A program made the position numbers and the translations under genes. From the NCBI RefSeq assembly GCF_000017265.1, contig NC_011144.1, positions 2,954,001 through 3,018,000 on the forward strand: DNA of 64,000 nucleotides, given 5' to 3'. Below, piece after piece: positions 39,184 through 48,090 of this stretch (positions within the stretch are counted from its first letter, which is position 1; every line of letters begins with the position of its first letter). The stretch is from Phenylobacterium zucineum HLK1 (GTDB taxonomy: Bacteria > Pseudomonadota > Alphaproteobacteria > Caulobacterales > Caulobacteraceae). A model generated the notes under the pieces. The model had not been told where the DNA came from. It saw only the letters and a list, made by a program, of their open reading frames with translations, and did no database searches.

Positions 39184-39669
39184 ATGATCCGCCACGCCCG
39201 TCCTTCCGACCACGGGGCCGTCCGCCAGCTCGTCGCCGACGCTTTCCAGGGCGAGACCGAGGCCCGACTGGTCGATCTGCTGCGCGCCGACGGCGACGTC
39301 CTCTTCGAGCTGGTTTCGCTGAACGGGGAGACCGTCGAGGGGCACATCCTCTTCAGCCGCATGTGGGCCGACCGTCAGGGCCTGTACGCCGCCCTAGGGC
39401 CCCTCGCCGTCCGTCCCGACCGCCAGCGCACGGGGATCGGTTCGGCCCTGGTCCGGGCGGCGCTGGAGACGGCCCGCGAGTTCGGCGTCGAAGGCGTGAT
39501 CCTCCTGGGCCACCCCGCCTACTATCCGCGCTTCGGATTTTCGACGCAGGCGGCGCGGCAGGTGCGCAGCCCCTATGCGGGAAACCCCGCGTTCATGGCG
39601 CTGGCGCTGGAGCCCGGGGCCTTCGATGCGCCGCTGTCCGTCGCCTATCCGGACGCGTTCGCGGGCTGA
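39184..39669 (+). CDS. YhbS-like GNAT N-acetyltransferase
   Basis: 161 residues. Motif A is LAVRPDRQRTGIGSALVRAALE, followed by VILLGHPAYYPRFGF, the pattern of YhbS-type acetyltransferases. The substrate is unknown. Its last 25 bases overlap the convergent SleB-type hydrolase gene. Confidence 0.87.
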   Translation: MIRHARPSDHGAVRQLVADAFQGETEARLVDLLRADGDVLFELVSLNGETVEGHILFSRMWADRQGLYAALGPLAVRPDRQRTGIGSALVRAALETAREFGVEGVILLGHPAYYPRFGFSTQAARQVRSPYAGNPAFMALALEPGAFDAPLSVAYPDAFAG

Positions 39670-40817
39670 GCCTCAGCCTCCGCGGGGATCGTCCGGTCGA
39701 AGGCCTCCAGCTTCTCGTTGATGGCCTTGATCTCCTCGGGCGTGGCCCTGCGCCGCGCCGGCGTGATCGAGCCGATCACCCGCGTCCGCTCGCCGCCCGA
39801 GGCCGTCGGATCGGCGACGGTGTAGGTGCGCACCTCGCCCGCCACGGCCAGGGTCACCTTGCGCTCGGCGGGCAGGCCCTGGGCCTCGGGCGCCAGGAGA
39901 CCGCCCTGGGTGCGGGCGTCGAAGCCGCCCAGGATCGCGGGGGTCAGGCGCGCCTCGCCGCCGGCGTAGCGCCCGGTGAAGGCCGCCGGCTCGCCCCACG
40001 GGCCCGTCCAGCGATAGAAGATGTGCGCCCCGACCTTGGTCATCTTCACCAGGGTCGGCGCCCAGTACGGGGCCACGTAGTCGGCGTGATAGTGCGTCGC
40101 CGAGCCCACCTGCCTGGCCACGTGTCCGTTCAGCGCCCGCTCGGCCACCCGGCGCGCCTGGCGCCAGAGGGCCGGCTCCGGCGCCCAGCGCAGCGAGCCG
40201 TCGCAGGTGAAGGTGAACTGGCAGCCGGTGGTCCGGGCCGCGCCCTGGTAGACCACGCCGCAGACGGAGTTCGGATAGGCCGGGTGGCGCACCCGGTTCA
40301 GCACGACCTGGGCCACCGCCTCCTGGCCGAGGCCGGGCTCGCGGGCCGCCTCGTAGTAGACGGCCTGGCTCAGGCATTCGAGCGCGCGGCGGCGATCCTC
40401 GCCCGAGGCCTTCAGCACGAACGGCTTCATGGGGCGGATCGGGAGGTCCGAGAACGGGCGCAGGTCGTTCAGCTCGGCCGCCGTCTGGCCCTCGGCCGTG
40501 CCGAAGCCGAGGTCCGGGACCTCGGCCACGTCCAGGCTGGCCCAGCCTTCGGGACGGCTCCACAGGTCGGGGGTCTTCAAGCCGGGATCGTGGCGCAGGG
40601 CCAGCGCGCGCATCGCCGGGTCCATGCGCGCGGCGATGCGCCGGAGCGACGTCTCCGAAAGGTCGCCGGCGGTCAGCGCCGCATGGGCCGAGGCCAGCGG
40701 GTTCTCGTTTGGCGCGCAGGCGGCCACGGCGAAGCCGGCCAGGACCAGGGCGGCCCCGGACGCCGCCCTCCGGCGGCGCGCCTTGCTGCGCGGCGTCTGT
40801 AGGGGAACCCCTCGCAT
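39645..40817 (-). CDS. SleB-type cell-wall hydrolase, lipoprotein
   Basis: 390 residues. An N-terminal lipoprotein signal (LVLAGFAVAAC) suggests an anchored periplasmic enzyme. The Hydrolase_2 (SleB) domain sits near residues 140-260: ECLSQAVYYEAAREP contains the catalytic Glu, followed by VAQVVLNRVRHPAYPNSVCGVVYQG and a conserved GSATHYHADYV segment. Such enzymes are lytic transglycosylases or amidases that cut peptidoglycan. A second copy of the family lies at 50992-52071. Confidence 0.85.
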   Translation of the reverse strand: MRGVPLQTPRSKARRRRAASGAALVLAGFAVAACAPNENPLASAHAALTAGDLSETSLRRIAARMDPAMRALALRHDPGLKTPDLWSRPEGWASLDVAEVPDLGFGTAEGQTAAELNDLRPFSDLPIRPMKPFVLKASGEDRRRALECLSQAVYYEAAREPGLGQEAVAQVVLNRVRHPAYPNSVCGVVYQGAARTTGCQFTFTCDGSLRWAPEPALWRQARRVAERALNGHVARQVGSATHYHADYVAPYWAPTLVKMTKVGAHIFYRWTGPWGEPAAFTGRYAGGEARLTPAILGGFDARTQGGLLAPEAQGLPAERKVTLAVAGEVRTYTVADPTASGGERTRVIGSITPARRRATPEEIKAINEKLEAFDRTIPAEAEAQPANASG

Positions 40818-40990
40818 CGAGGCTGGCCATATAGGCCCGGACCGGCGTTCTTTGGACCCCCGGACGGCGAAAAAGTGGTCCTGGGGGATTAAACTTCGGC
40901 CATCTCACCGCAGGGTTGCGCCTGCACGCCGGCCCCCGCATGGTGATCGGCGGCCCAAGGGACGGGCTGCGTTCGCCGAGTACCCCGCCG

Positions 40991-42979
40991 ATGAAGCCTT
41001 CGGAGTGGCCGCTTCGCCTGATCCCGCGCCGCTCGCCTCCGCTGTGGCGGGCGCTGGCGGTCAGCGTCGTGGCCCTGGGGATCGCGATGTCGCTGCGCGG
41101 CGCCCTGCTGGGCTGGCAGCACATGGGCGGCCTCGGCTCGACCAGCCTGCCCGCCCTCACGGTCATCTGCCTCTACGCCGGGCCCACGTTCGGCTGGGGC
41201 GCGCTGATCGTGGCCATCATCGTCGGCGCGCTCTCGCCGATCGTGCAGCCCACGGGGGCCCCGAGCGCCGCGGTCGTGGCGATGTTCGCGCTTTCGGGGG
41301 CGATCACCGTCCTGTTCTCGAGCGCCATGCGCGAGGCCCTGATCCGGCTGGACGAGGCCAAGGCCGCGCAGGAGGCCGCCCGCCGCGCCTCCGCCGACTC
41401 CGAGGCGCGCTTCCGCGTGCTGGCCGACAGCGCCCCGATCCTGATGTGGGTCACCCGTGCGGACGGAAGGCGGGAGTTCGCCAACCGAACCTATGTGGAA
41501 TGGCTGGGCGCGCCCTATGAGGAGGCGCTCGATTTCGACTGGCGCAAGGTGCTGCACCCCGACGATCTGCCGCGCATCCTGAAGGAGCAGGTCGAGGGTG
41601 AAAGCTCGCGCCGGCTGTTCACCCTCGAGGCCCGCTACCGCGTGGCCGACGGGAGCTACCGGTGGATTCGCTCCGTCTCCCAGCCGCGCTTTGACCCGGC
41701 GGGCGCGTTCGACGGCTTCGTCGGGGTGGGCTTCGACGTCACCGACTCCAAGCGGGCCGAGGCGGACCTGAAGCGGATCAACGACCTCCTCGCCGAGCGG
41801 GTGCAGGCGGCGCTCACCGAACGCGACCAGGCCGAGGCGGCCCTGCGCCGGGCGCAGAAGCTGGAGGCGGTGGGCCAGCTCACCGGCGGCGTCGCCCACG
41901 ACTTCAACAACCTGCTCACCGTGGTCATCGGCGCCCTGGACCTGATGCAACGCCACCCGGCCGATGCGGCCCGTCGCGAGCGGATGATCGAGGCGGCGCT
42001 GGGCGCGGCCCGCCGCGGCGAAAGGCTGACCCAGCAACTCCTGGCCTTCTCGCGCCGCCAGGCCCTCAAGCCCGAGCCGGTGCGCGTGGACGAGATGCTG
42101 GCCGAGTGCGAGCCCCTCCTGCGGCGGGCGGTGGGCGAGGCGGTGAGCTTCGTGCTCGCGCCGGGGGCCCAGGGAGCGGTCGTGGACCTCGATCCCAGCC
42201 AGTTCGAGGCCGCCCTGATGAACCTGGTGGTCAACGCGCGCGACGCGACGCCCGCAGGCGGCCGGATCTGCGTCGAGACGCGCCGCGTGCGGCTGGACGC
42301 CGGCCAGATCGAGGAACTGGACGCCGGCGACTACCTCTGCGTGGCGGTGCACGACACGGGCAGCGGCATGGACGCCGAGACCGCCGCGCGGGTGTTCGAG
42401 CCCTTCTTCACCACCAAGGCGCCGGGCCGCGGCACCGGGCTGGGCCTGTCCCAGGTCTACGGCTTCGCCCGCCAGAGCGGCGGCACGGCCACCCTCGACA
42501 GCGCCCCCGGCAAGGGCGCCAGCGTGCGGATCTTCCTGCCCCTCTCGACCGCCTCGGCCGCGCCGGCCTCCGAGCCGGGCCGGGCCGAGACGCAGGGCGG
42601 GCCCTCGCTGCGGGTGCTGCTGGCCGAGGATGACGCCCAGGTGGCCGAGCTGGTCGAGGCCCTCCTGACCGACCTCGGACACCAGGTGGTCCGCGCCGAG
42701 GACGCCGCCCAGGCGCTGGCGGTGCTGAAGAGCGGCCGGCCGGCGGACCTCTTGCTGACGGACCTGATCATGCCGGGCGACATGAACGGGGTGGACCTCG
42801 CGCGTGAGGCCGTGCGCCTGCGGCCGGGCCTGCCCGTGATCCTATCGTCGGGCTACACCGGCGAGGCGCTGGAGGCCGCCGCCGGCGCGCCCTGGCCGAT
42901 GCTCAAGAAGCCCTACGGCGGAGATCAGCTCGCCGCCGTCATCGCCGAGGCCCTTGCGGGCGCGCCGGAAATCGTCTGA
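40991..42979 (+). CDS. Hybrid sensor histidine kinase with PAS domain
   Basis: 662 residues. About three transmembrane segments lie at residues 20-110 (ALAVSVVALGIAMSL; LTVICLYAGPTFGW; LIVAIIVGALSPIV). A PAS domain follows (FRVLADSAPILMWVTRADGRREFANRTY; YRWIRSVSQPRFD). The HisKA domain has the phospho-acceptor His in GGVAHDFNNLLTVVIG, then the HATPase motifs (NLVVNARDATP; DTGSGMD; GLGLSQVYGFA). A C-terminal receiver carries the phospho-acceptor Asp in LLLTDLIMPGDMNG and Lys in MLKKPYGG. Signal unknown. The start at 40991 keeps the membrane segments at the N terminus; earlier in-frame starts lack ribosome sites. Confidence 0.88.
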   Translation: MKPSEWPLRLIPRRSPPLWRALAVSVVALGIAMSLRGALLGWQHMGGLGSTSLPALTVICLYAGPTFGWGALIVAIIVGALSPIVQPTGAPSAAVVAMFALSGAITVLFSSAMREALIRLDEAKAAQEAARRASADSEARFRVLADSAPILMWVTRADGRREFANRTYVEWLGAPYEEALDFDWRKVLHPDDLPRILKEQVEGESSRRLFTLEARYRVADGSYRWIRSVSQPRFDPAGAFDGFVGVGFDVTDSKRAEADLKRINDLLAERVQAALTERDQAEAALRRAQKLEAVGQLTGGVAHDFNNLLTVVIGALDLMQRHPADAARRERMIEAALGAARRGERLTQQLLAFSRRQALKPEPVRVDEMLAECEPLLRRAVGEAVSFVLAPGAQGAVVDLDPSQFEAALMNLVVNARDATPAGGRICVETRRVRLDAGQIEELDAGDYLCVAVHDTGSGMDAETAARVFEPFFTTKAPGRGTGLGLSQVYGFARQSGGTATLDSAPGKGASVRIFLPLSTASAAPASEPGRAETQGGPSLRVLLAEDDAQVAELVEALLTDLGHQVVRAEDAAQALAVLKSGRPADLLLTDLIMPGDMNGVDLAREAVRLRPGLPVILSSGYTGEALEAAAGAPWPMLKKPYGGDQLAAVIAEALAGAPEIV

Positions 42980-43025
42980 GGACGATCCTGCGCGGGCGAG
43001 ATCGCCTGAAGGCGGCAGATCGTTT

Positions 43026-43046
43026 GAAAACCCGGGTTAGGTTTTC
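43026..43046 (+). terminator. Possible terminator of the histidine kinase gene
   Basis: Perfect 7-bp stem (GAAAACC / GGTTTTC) around CGGGTTA, about 50 bases after the kinase stop and just before the nadA promoter. The stem is AT-rich with a T run within its 3' arm. Confidence 0.4.
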
Positions 43047-43050
43047 TCCC

Positions 43051-43078
43051 TTGCGCGGGTTCACGGGGGCGCTATATC
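43051..43078 (+). promoter_or_regulatory. Housekeeping (sigma-73) promoter of nadABC
   Basis: TTGCGCG (43051-43057), 13 bases, then GCTATATC (43071-43078). The -10 box fits GCTANAWC, the Caulobacter sigma-73 consensus, exactly, and the spacing is within its range. Transcription should begin near 43085, just before the first palindrome. Confidence 0.65.
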
Positions 43079-43089
43079 TGTTCCGACGG

Positions 43090-43110
43090 TTTTGCTCCGA
43101 TTGAGCAAAA
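43090..43110. promoter_or_regulatory. Operator-like palindrome 1, nadABC leader
   Basis: Perfect 8-bp inverted repeat (TTTTGCTC / GAGCAAAA) with a 5-base spacer. It shares the core TGCTC-N5-GAGCA with a second site 65 bases downstream, and begins right after the predicted transcription start, a place where a repressor would act. The likely controller is a NAD-metabolism regulator such as NadQ, but that is from memory of family behaviour. Confidence 0.6.
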
Positions 43111-43156
43111 GTGATCGCGCCACGGGCATCCGGGCGCCTTTTTAAAAGCCCCAGTA

Positions 43157-43173
43157 ATGCTCACTATGAGCAT
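43157..43173. promoter_or_regulatory. Operator-like palindrome 2, nadABC leader
   Basis: Perfect 7-bp inverted repeat (ATGCTCA / TGAGCAT) with a 3-base centre, holding the same TGCTC-N5-GAGCA core as site 1. It lies a few bases before the GGGAGG ribosome site of nadA. Confidence 0.6.
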
Positions 43174-43187
43174 AAGGGAGGGACGAC

Positions 43188-44273
43188 ATGGCCGCCGACG
43201 GTTCGCAGTTCGCCTTCACGCCTGAGGTCGAGGCCGAGACCCTTCCCGCATGGGAGAAGGTGAAGCGCCACGTCACGCCGATGGAATGGCGCGCGCACGC
43301 CCCGCTGATCGCCGAGATCAACCGGCTGAAGCGCGAGAAGAACGCCGTCATCCTCGCCCACAACTACATGACGCCCGAGATCTTCCACGGCGTCGGCGAC
43401 TACGTGGGCGACAGCCTGGGGCTGGCGAAGGAAGCGGCCAAGTCCGACGCTGCGGTGATCGTTCAGGCGGGCGTCCACTTCATGGCCGAGACGTCCAAGA
43501 TCCTCAGCCCCGAGAAGCGCGTCCTGATCCCCGACCTGCGGGCCGGCTGCTCGCTGGCCAGCTCGATCACCGGCGCGGACGTGCGCCTGATCAAGCAGCG
43601 CTATCCCGGCCTGCCGGTGGTCACCTACGTCAACACCACCGCCGACGTGAAGGCGGAGACCGACATCTGCTGCACCAGCGCCAACGCCGTGCAGGTGGTG
43701 GAGGAAGCCGCCAGGCTGTGGGGCGTCGACAAGGTGGTCCTGATCCCCGACGAGTTCCTCGCCCGCAACGTCGCCCGCCAGACCGACATCGGCATCATCG
43801 CCTGGAAGGGCCGTTGCGAGGTGCACGAGCGCTTCACCGCCGAGGACATCCTCGAGATCAAGGCCGCCTATCCGGGCGCCGAGGTCCTGGCCCACCCCGA
43901 GTGCCCGGCCGAGGTGCTGGAGGTCTCGGACTTCGCCGGCTCGACGGCGGCGATGAACGACTACGTGCTGCAGAGGAAGCCCAAGCGCGTGGTTCTGATC
44001 ACCGAGTGCTCGATGGCCGACAACGTGGCCGCCGACGCGCATGGCACCGAGTTCGTGCGCCCCTGCAATCTGTGCCCCCACATGAAGCGGATCAGCCTGG
44101 AGAACATCTACGAGGCCCTGCTCCACGACCGGCACGAAGTGACCGTCGACCCGGCGATCGCCGAGCGCGCCCGCCTGGCGGTCCAGCGGATGATCGACCT
44201 GCCGCCGCCGGCCAGGCCCGCCCGCTACGACCTCGTGAAGGCCCGCCACCACGTCGACGTGGAGCTGATCTGA
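43188..44273 (+). CDS. nadA: Quinolinate synthase A
   Basis: 361 residues. It condenses iminoaspartate with dihydroxyacetone phosphate to quinolinate, using a 4Fe-4S cluster. The three cluster cysteines are in [10 protein letters not shown], the CCTSANAV segment and [17 protein letters not shown] and the GDSLGLA loop are conserved substrate-binding parts. It is the first gene of the nadABC set, with a GGGAGG ribosome site before the ATG and two palindromes upstream. Confidence 0.96.
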   Translation: MAADGSQFAFTPEVEAETLPAWEKVKRHVTPMEWRAHAPLIAEINRLKREKNAVILAHNYMTPEIFHGVGDYVGDSLGLAKEAAKSDAAVIVQAGVHFMAETSKILSPEKRVLIPDLRAGCSLASSITGADVRLIKQRYPGLPVVTYVNTTADVKAETDICCTSANAVQVVEEAARLWGVDKVVLIPDEFLARNVARQTDIGIIAWKGRCEVHERFTAEDILEIKAAYPGAEVLAHPECPAEVLEVSDFAGSTAAMNDYVLQRKPKRVVLITECSMADNVAADAHGTEFVRPCNLCPHMKRISLENIYEALLHDRHEVTVDPAIAERARLAVQRMIDLPPPARPARYDLVKARHHVDVELI

Positions 44274-44345
44274 TGGCCCTGCTCCGCCAAGGCTGCGCAG
44301 GGCATGGCCCCGATCCTTCGAAGCGCCCGAAGGGAGCGAACTAGG

Positions 44346-45866
44346 ATGGCCGACCGCATCCGCCACGACGGGATCCTCGTCGTGGGCGCGGGCCTGGCCG
44401 GGCTGACGGCGGCGATGGCCGCCGCGCCCGCGAGGGCGCTGGTGCTCACCGAGGCTCCCCTGAACAGCGGCTGCTCGTCGGCCTGGGCGCAGGGCGGCAT
44501 GGCCGCGGCGCTCTCGCCGGACGACGCCCCCGAACTGCACGCCGCCGACACCGTGGCCGCCGGCGCCGGCCTCGTGGACGCCGCCATGGCTCGCCTGCTG
44601 GCCGAGGAAGGTCCCGCCGCCGTCCACGTCCTGGCGGCGCTGGGCGCGCCGTTCGACCGCGCGGCGGACGGCGCGTTCGTCCAGAGCCTGGAGGCCGCCC
44701 ACGGCCGCGCCCGCGTCGCGCGGGTGAAGGGCGACCAGGCCGGCAAGGCGATCATGCAGGCGGTCAGCGTCGCCGCCCTCGCCGCCCCCACCGTCCAGGT
44801 CCGCACCGGCGCGCGGCTCACCGGCCTCCTGCAGGACGCGGGCGGCCGCATCCGTGGCGTGGTGGCCGAGCTGGACGGACGCCCGACCGAGATCCTCGCC
44901 GACGCGGTCGTGCTGGCCACCGGCGGGATCGGCGGCCTCTACGCCGTGACCACCACCCCGGCCGAGCTGAAGGGCGAGGGTCTGGGCCTGGCCGCCATGG
45001 CCGGCGCGGCGATCGCGGACCCCGAGTTCGTCCAGTTCCACCCGACGGCCATCGACATCGCCCGCGACCCCGCTCCGCTCGCCACCGAGGCGCTGCGCGG
45101 CGAAGGCGCGGTGCTGGTGAACAGCGCGGGCGAGCGCTTCATGACCCGCTACCATCCGGCGGGCGAGCTGGCGCCGCGCGACGTGGTGGCCCGCGCCATC
45201 CACGCCGAGCGCGAGGCTGGCCGCGGGGCCTTCCTGGACGCGCGCGAGGCGGTGGGCGCCCACTTCCCCGACGAGTTTCCGACGGTGTTCGCCGCCTGCC
45301 TCTCGGGCGGGATCGACCCGCGCAAGCAGCTGATTCCCGTCGCTCCGGCCTGCCACTACCACATGGGCGGGATCGCCACCGACGCCGACGGGCGCACCAG
45401 CCTTCCCGGGCTCTTCGCCGCGGGCGAATGCGCCTCGACGGGCGTTCACGGCGCCAACCGCCTGGCGTCCAACTCGCTCCTGGAGGCGGCCGTCTTCGGC
45501 GCCCGCGCCGGCCGTGCGGCCGCGGCCGAGCCCAAGGCCGCCGGCGCCTGCCGGGCGATCATGGGCGCCGAGCTTCCGGCGAAGGCCCTCAAGACCTTGC
45601 GCGAGGCCATGAGCCGCGAGGCGGGGGTGATCCGCGACGAAGCGGGACTTTCGCGCCTCCTGGCCCGGATCGATGCGCTGGAGGCCGCGCACGGTCGCAG
45701 CGCCGCCCTGGTCGCCGCCCGGCTGGTGGCCGCCGGCGCCCTGGCCCGCCGCGAGAGCCGCGGCGGCCACTTCCGCGAGGACTTCCCCCTGTCCGGCGAG
45801 GCCCGCCGCACCCTGGCGACCCTGGCCGACGTGGAGGGCGCGGCCTTGAGGTTCGCCGCCGAATGA
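44346..45866 (+). CDS. nadB: L-aspartate oxidase
   Basis: 506 residues. FAD-binding GAGLAGLTAAM at the N terminus, and the fumarate-reductase-like core with SSAWAQGGMAAA, EFVQFHPTAI, and HYHMGGIATDADGRTSLPGLF plus GVHGANRLASNSLLE. It oxidises aspartate to iminoaspartate for NadA. The start at 44346 is chosen as it puts the FAD loop near the N terminus; the TAG just before it (AACTAGG) closes other frames. It overlaps nadC by ATGA. Confidence 0.95.
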   Translation: MADRIRHDGILVVGAGLAGLTAAMAAAPARALVLTEAPLNSGCSSAWAQGGMAAALSPDDAPELHAADTVAAGAGLVDAAMARLLAEEGPAAVHVLAALGAPFDRAADGAFVQSLEAAHGRARVARVKGDQAGKAIMQAVSVAALAAPTVQVRTGARLTGLLQDAGGRIRGVVAELDGRPTEILADAVVLATGGIGGLYAVTTTPAELKGEGLGLAAMAGAAIADPEFVQFHPTAIDIARDPAPLATEALRGEGAVLVNSAGERFMTRYHPAGELAPRDVVARAIHAEREAGRGAFLDAREAVGAHFPDEFPTVFAACLSGGIDPRKQLIPVAPACHYHMGGIATDADGRTSLPGLFAAGECASTGVHGANRLASNSLLEAAVFGARAGRAAAAEPKAAGACRAIMGAELPAKALKTLREAMSREAGVIRDEAGLSRLLARIDALEAAHGRSAALVAARLVAAGALARRESRGGHFREDFPLSGEARRTLATLADVEGAALRFAAE

Positions 45867-46711
45867 TCGAGCCGCTTCCCGACCTGCTGGTCCAGCCCAT
45901 CGTCCGCGCCGCGCTCGCCGAAGACCTCGGCCGCGCCGGCGACGTCACCGCCCAGGCGTGCGTGCCCGAGGCCGCCGAGCTTTCGGTGGTCTTCGCCGCC
46001 CGCCGCGGCGGCGTCGTCGCGGGCCTGTCCTGCGCGCGGCTGGCCATGGCCGAGCTCGACCCCGCCCTCGCCTTCGAGCCCCATGTGCGGGACGGCGACG
46101 TTGTCCCGGCGGGGGCCGTCCTCGCGGCCGTCCAGGGCAAGGCGCGCGCGATCCTGTCGGCCGAGCGCACCGCGCTCAATCTCCTCGGCCGCCTGTGCGG
46201 GATCGCCACCCTGACGCAGGACTACGTCGACGCGGTCGCAGGCACGGGCGCCAGGATCACCGACACCCGCAAGACGACGCCGGGCCTGCGGGCTCTGGAG
46301 AAGTACGCCGTCCGCTGCGGCGGCGGCGTGAACCACCGCTTCGGCCTCGACGACGCCATCCTCATCAAGGACAACCACGTGGCCGCCTGCGGCTCGGTGG
46401 GCGAGGCGGTTCGCCGCGCGAAGGCCTACGCCGGCCACCTGATGAAGGTCGAGGTGGAGGTGGACAACCTCGTGCAGTTCCACGAGGCGCTGGCCGCCGA
46501 TCCCGACGTTGTCATGCTCGACAACTTCAGCCTAGCGGACATGGCCGAGGCGGTGCGCCTCGGAAAGGGCCGCGTGGTCCTGGAGGCCTCGGGCGGGGTC
46601 ACCCTCGAGACCGTGCGCGCCATCGCCGAGACGGGGGTGGACGTGATCAGCGTCGGCGCCCTCACCCACTCGGCCAAGGTCCTCGACATCGGCCTGGACG
46701 CGGTCGGCTAG
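45863..46711 (+). CDS. nadC: Nicotinate-nucleotide diphosphorylase (carboxylating)
   Basis: 282 residues. It converts quinolinate and PRPP to nicotinate mononucleotide. Seen: ALAEDLGRAGDVTAQA at the N terminus, LNLLGRLCGIATLT, TDTRKTTPGLRALEKYAV holding the PRPP/quinolinate Arg and Lys, HRFGLDDAILIKDNH, and SVGALTHSAKVLDIGL at the end. The ATGA overlap with nadB shows coupled translation. Confidence 0.96.
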   Translation: MIEPLPDLLVQPIVRAALAEDLGRAGDVTAQACVPEAAELSVVFAARRGGVVAGLSCARLAMAELDPALAFEPHVRDGDVVPAGAVLAAVQGKARAILSAERTALNLLGRLCGIATLTQDYVDAVAGTGARITDTRKTTPGLRALEKYAVRCGGGVNHRFGLDDAILIKDNHVAACGSVGEAVRRAKAYAGHLMKVEVEVDNLVQFHEALAADPDVVMLDNFSLADMAEAVRLGKGRVVLEASGGVTLETVRAIAETGVDVISVGALTHSAKVLDIGLDAVG

Positions 46712-46769
46712 GCGCAACCTCCGCCGCCCTGTCCTGTTCCCCCTCCAGCGGAGCTGAGGAGGACCGGGC

Positions 46770-47153
46770 ATGGAGGGGATCGAGGCGCTGCACCCGTTCG
46801 TGGCGCGGCTGGCGGGCCTTCTGGAGATCCTCGGGGTCGCGGTCGTGTTCGGCGGCGTGATCGTCGCGACGGCCGTCTACCTCCGGCGCGGACTGCTCAG
46901 CCGGGAATGGCGCGTCGCCTACGAGCGCTACCGGGCCAACCTCGGGCGCGGCATCCTGCTTGGCCTCGAGCTGATGGTGGGCGCCGACATCATCGCGACG
47001 GTCACCTCGCCCCTCACCCTGGAGAGCGTCGGCCTGCTGGCCGCCATCGTCGCCATCAGGACCTTCCTGAGCTTCTCGCTGGAGACCGAGATCGAGGGGC
47101 GCTGGCCGTGGCGGCGCGCCGACGCCGGGCCGTCCCGCGGCGAGCCCCGCTGA
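46770..47153 (+). CDS. DUF1622 membrane protein
   Basis: 127 residues with about three membrane segments (LLEILGVAVVFGGVIVATAVYL; LLGLELMVGADIIATV; SVGLLAAIVAIRTFLSF). RYRANLGRGILLGLELMV is the DUF1622 signature. GAGGAGG precedes the ATG. Function unknown. It lies 58 bases after nadC and might be co-transcribed with it. Confidence 0.82.
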   Translation: MEGIEALHPFVARLAGLLEILGVAVVFGGVIVATAVYLRRGLLSREWRVAYERYRANLGRGILLGLELMVGADIIATVTSPLTLESVGLLAAIVAIRTFLSFSLETEIEGRWPWRRADAGPSRGEPR

Positions 47154-47176
47154 CCCCGCGAGGGAAATGGGGCCCG

Positions 47177-47201
47177 GGAACGGGGCGGCCCCCGGACTGT
47201 T
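47177..47201 (+). promoter_or_regulatory. Possible EcfG-type promoter before the lipoprotein gene
   Basis: GGAAC (47177-47181), 16 bases, TGTT (47198-47201). The general stress sigma factor EcfG of alphaproteobacteria recognises GGAAC-N16/17-CGTT, so the -35 is exact and the -10 has one mismatch. It lies 54 bases before the start. Confidence 0.35.
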
Positions 47202-47210
47202 CCGCTCCCC

Positions 47211-47243
47211 GGGGACCAACTGGGGACCAACTGGGGACCAACT
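47211..47243 (+). repeat. Three tandem copies of an 11-bp unit
   Basis: GGGGACCAACT is repeated three times without variation, ending just before the GGAGGCC ribosome site of the lipoprotein gene. The unit is not a multiple of three but lies outside any coding frame. The number could vary by replication slippage. Confidence 0.9.
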
Positions 47244-47255
47244 GGAGGCCAAAGC

Positions 47256-47540
47256 ATGAGATCGTTCCTGTCCGCCGGCGCGGCGCTCGGCGCCGCCGCC
47301 CTTCTCGCCGCCTGCAGCGGGGGCGATGCGGCCCCGCCCGAGCCCGGCGAGGGCGCGGTCGGCATGGTCGAGACCGACAACGCCGGCGCGGCGCAGAATC
47401 CGCAGACGCCCGCCCTCTCCGGCGGCATGGCCGGCCAGACGCCGGACTACGGCCAGCCGGGGGCAGCGCCCTCGCAGGTGGAGTCCAACAGCCCCGGAAC
47501 CGGCGCCTCCTCGGGGAGCGACACGCCGCCGCTGAACTGA
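47256..47540 (+). CDS. Small lipoprotein, Gly/Pro/Asp-rich
   Basis: 94 residues. A lipoprotein signal peptide ends at LLAACSGG (Cys20). The mature part is low-complexity and probably disordered (PPEPGEGAVGMVETDN; SNSPGTGASSGSD). GGAGGCC lies 6 bases before the ATG. Function unknown. It ends 2 bases before the DUF421 start. Confidence 0.7.
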   Translation: MRSFLSAGAALGAAALLAACSGGDAAPPEPGEGAVGMVETDNAGAAQNPQTPALSGGMAGQTPDYGQPGAAPSQVESNSPGTGASSGSDTPPLN

Positions 47541-47542
47541 GC

Positions 47543-48022
47543 ATGGACCCGAGCGCCTTCTTCTCCGGCTGGGAGCCCCTCCTGCGGATCGTGGTGGTCG
47601 GGCTCGCCGCCTACGTGGCGCTGGTCGTCATGCTGAGGCTGTCGGGCAAGCGGACGCTGTCGAAGCTCAACGCCTTCGACTTCGTGGTGACGGTGGCCCT
47701 CGGCTCGACGCTCGCCACCGTCATCATCTCCCGCGAGACCTCGCTGGCCGAGGGGCTTACCGCCCTGGCCCTGCTCATCGTGGCGCAGTTCGCCGTGACC
47801 TGGACGACGGCGCGCTGGGGCCGCTTCAACCGCGCGGTCAAGTCCGAACCGACGGTGCTGCTCCGCTGCGGCGAGCCTATCCGCCGCGCCCTGCGGCGCG
47901 AGCGGGTCACCGAGGACGAGCTGCTGTCGGCGGTGCGCGACAAGGGCGGCCGCAGCCTCGACGAGGCCGAGGCCATCTTCCTTGAGGCGGACGGCTCGCT
48001 CTCGGCGATCCTGTCGCGCTGA
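47543..48022 (+). CDS. DUF421 (YetF-like) membrane protein
   Basis: 159 residues. Two or three N-terminal membrane segments (LLRIVVVGLAAYVALVVML; LTALALLIVAQFAVTWTT) with the family motif LRLSGKRTLSKLNAFDFVVTVALGS, then a cytoplasmic domain (RVTEDELLSAVRDKGGRSLDEAEAIFLE). YetF-type proteins are membrane proteins of unclear role in stress or spore germination. The ATG is two bases after the lipoprotein stop, so they are coupled. Confidence 0.88.
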   Translation: MDPSAFFSGWEPLLRIVVVGLAAYVALVVMLRLSGKRTLSKLNAFDFVVTVALGSTLATVIISRETSLAEGLTALALLIVAQFAVTWTTARWGRFNRAVKSEPTVLLRCGEPIRRALRRERVTEDELLSAVRDKGGRSLDEAEAIFLEADGSLSAILSR

Positions 48023-48039
48023 GCGAGCCTGGAAGGCTC

Positions 48040-48064
48040 GGAACCGGGCCGGTCGCCCGGGGTT
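48040..48064 (+). promoter_or_regulatory. Possible EcfG-type promoter before the paired small proteins
   Basis: GGAAC (48040-48044), 16 bases, GGTT (48061-48064), 27 bases before the ATG at 48091. Exact -35, one mismatch in the CGTT -10 element. Confidence 0.3.
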
Positions 48065-48090
48065 CACCCTTCGAACAGGAGGCTCACCCC

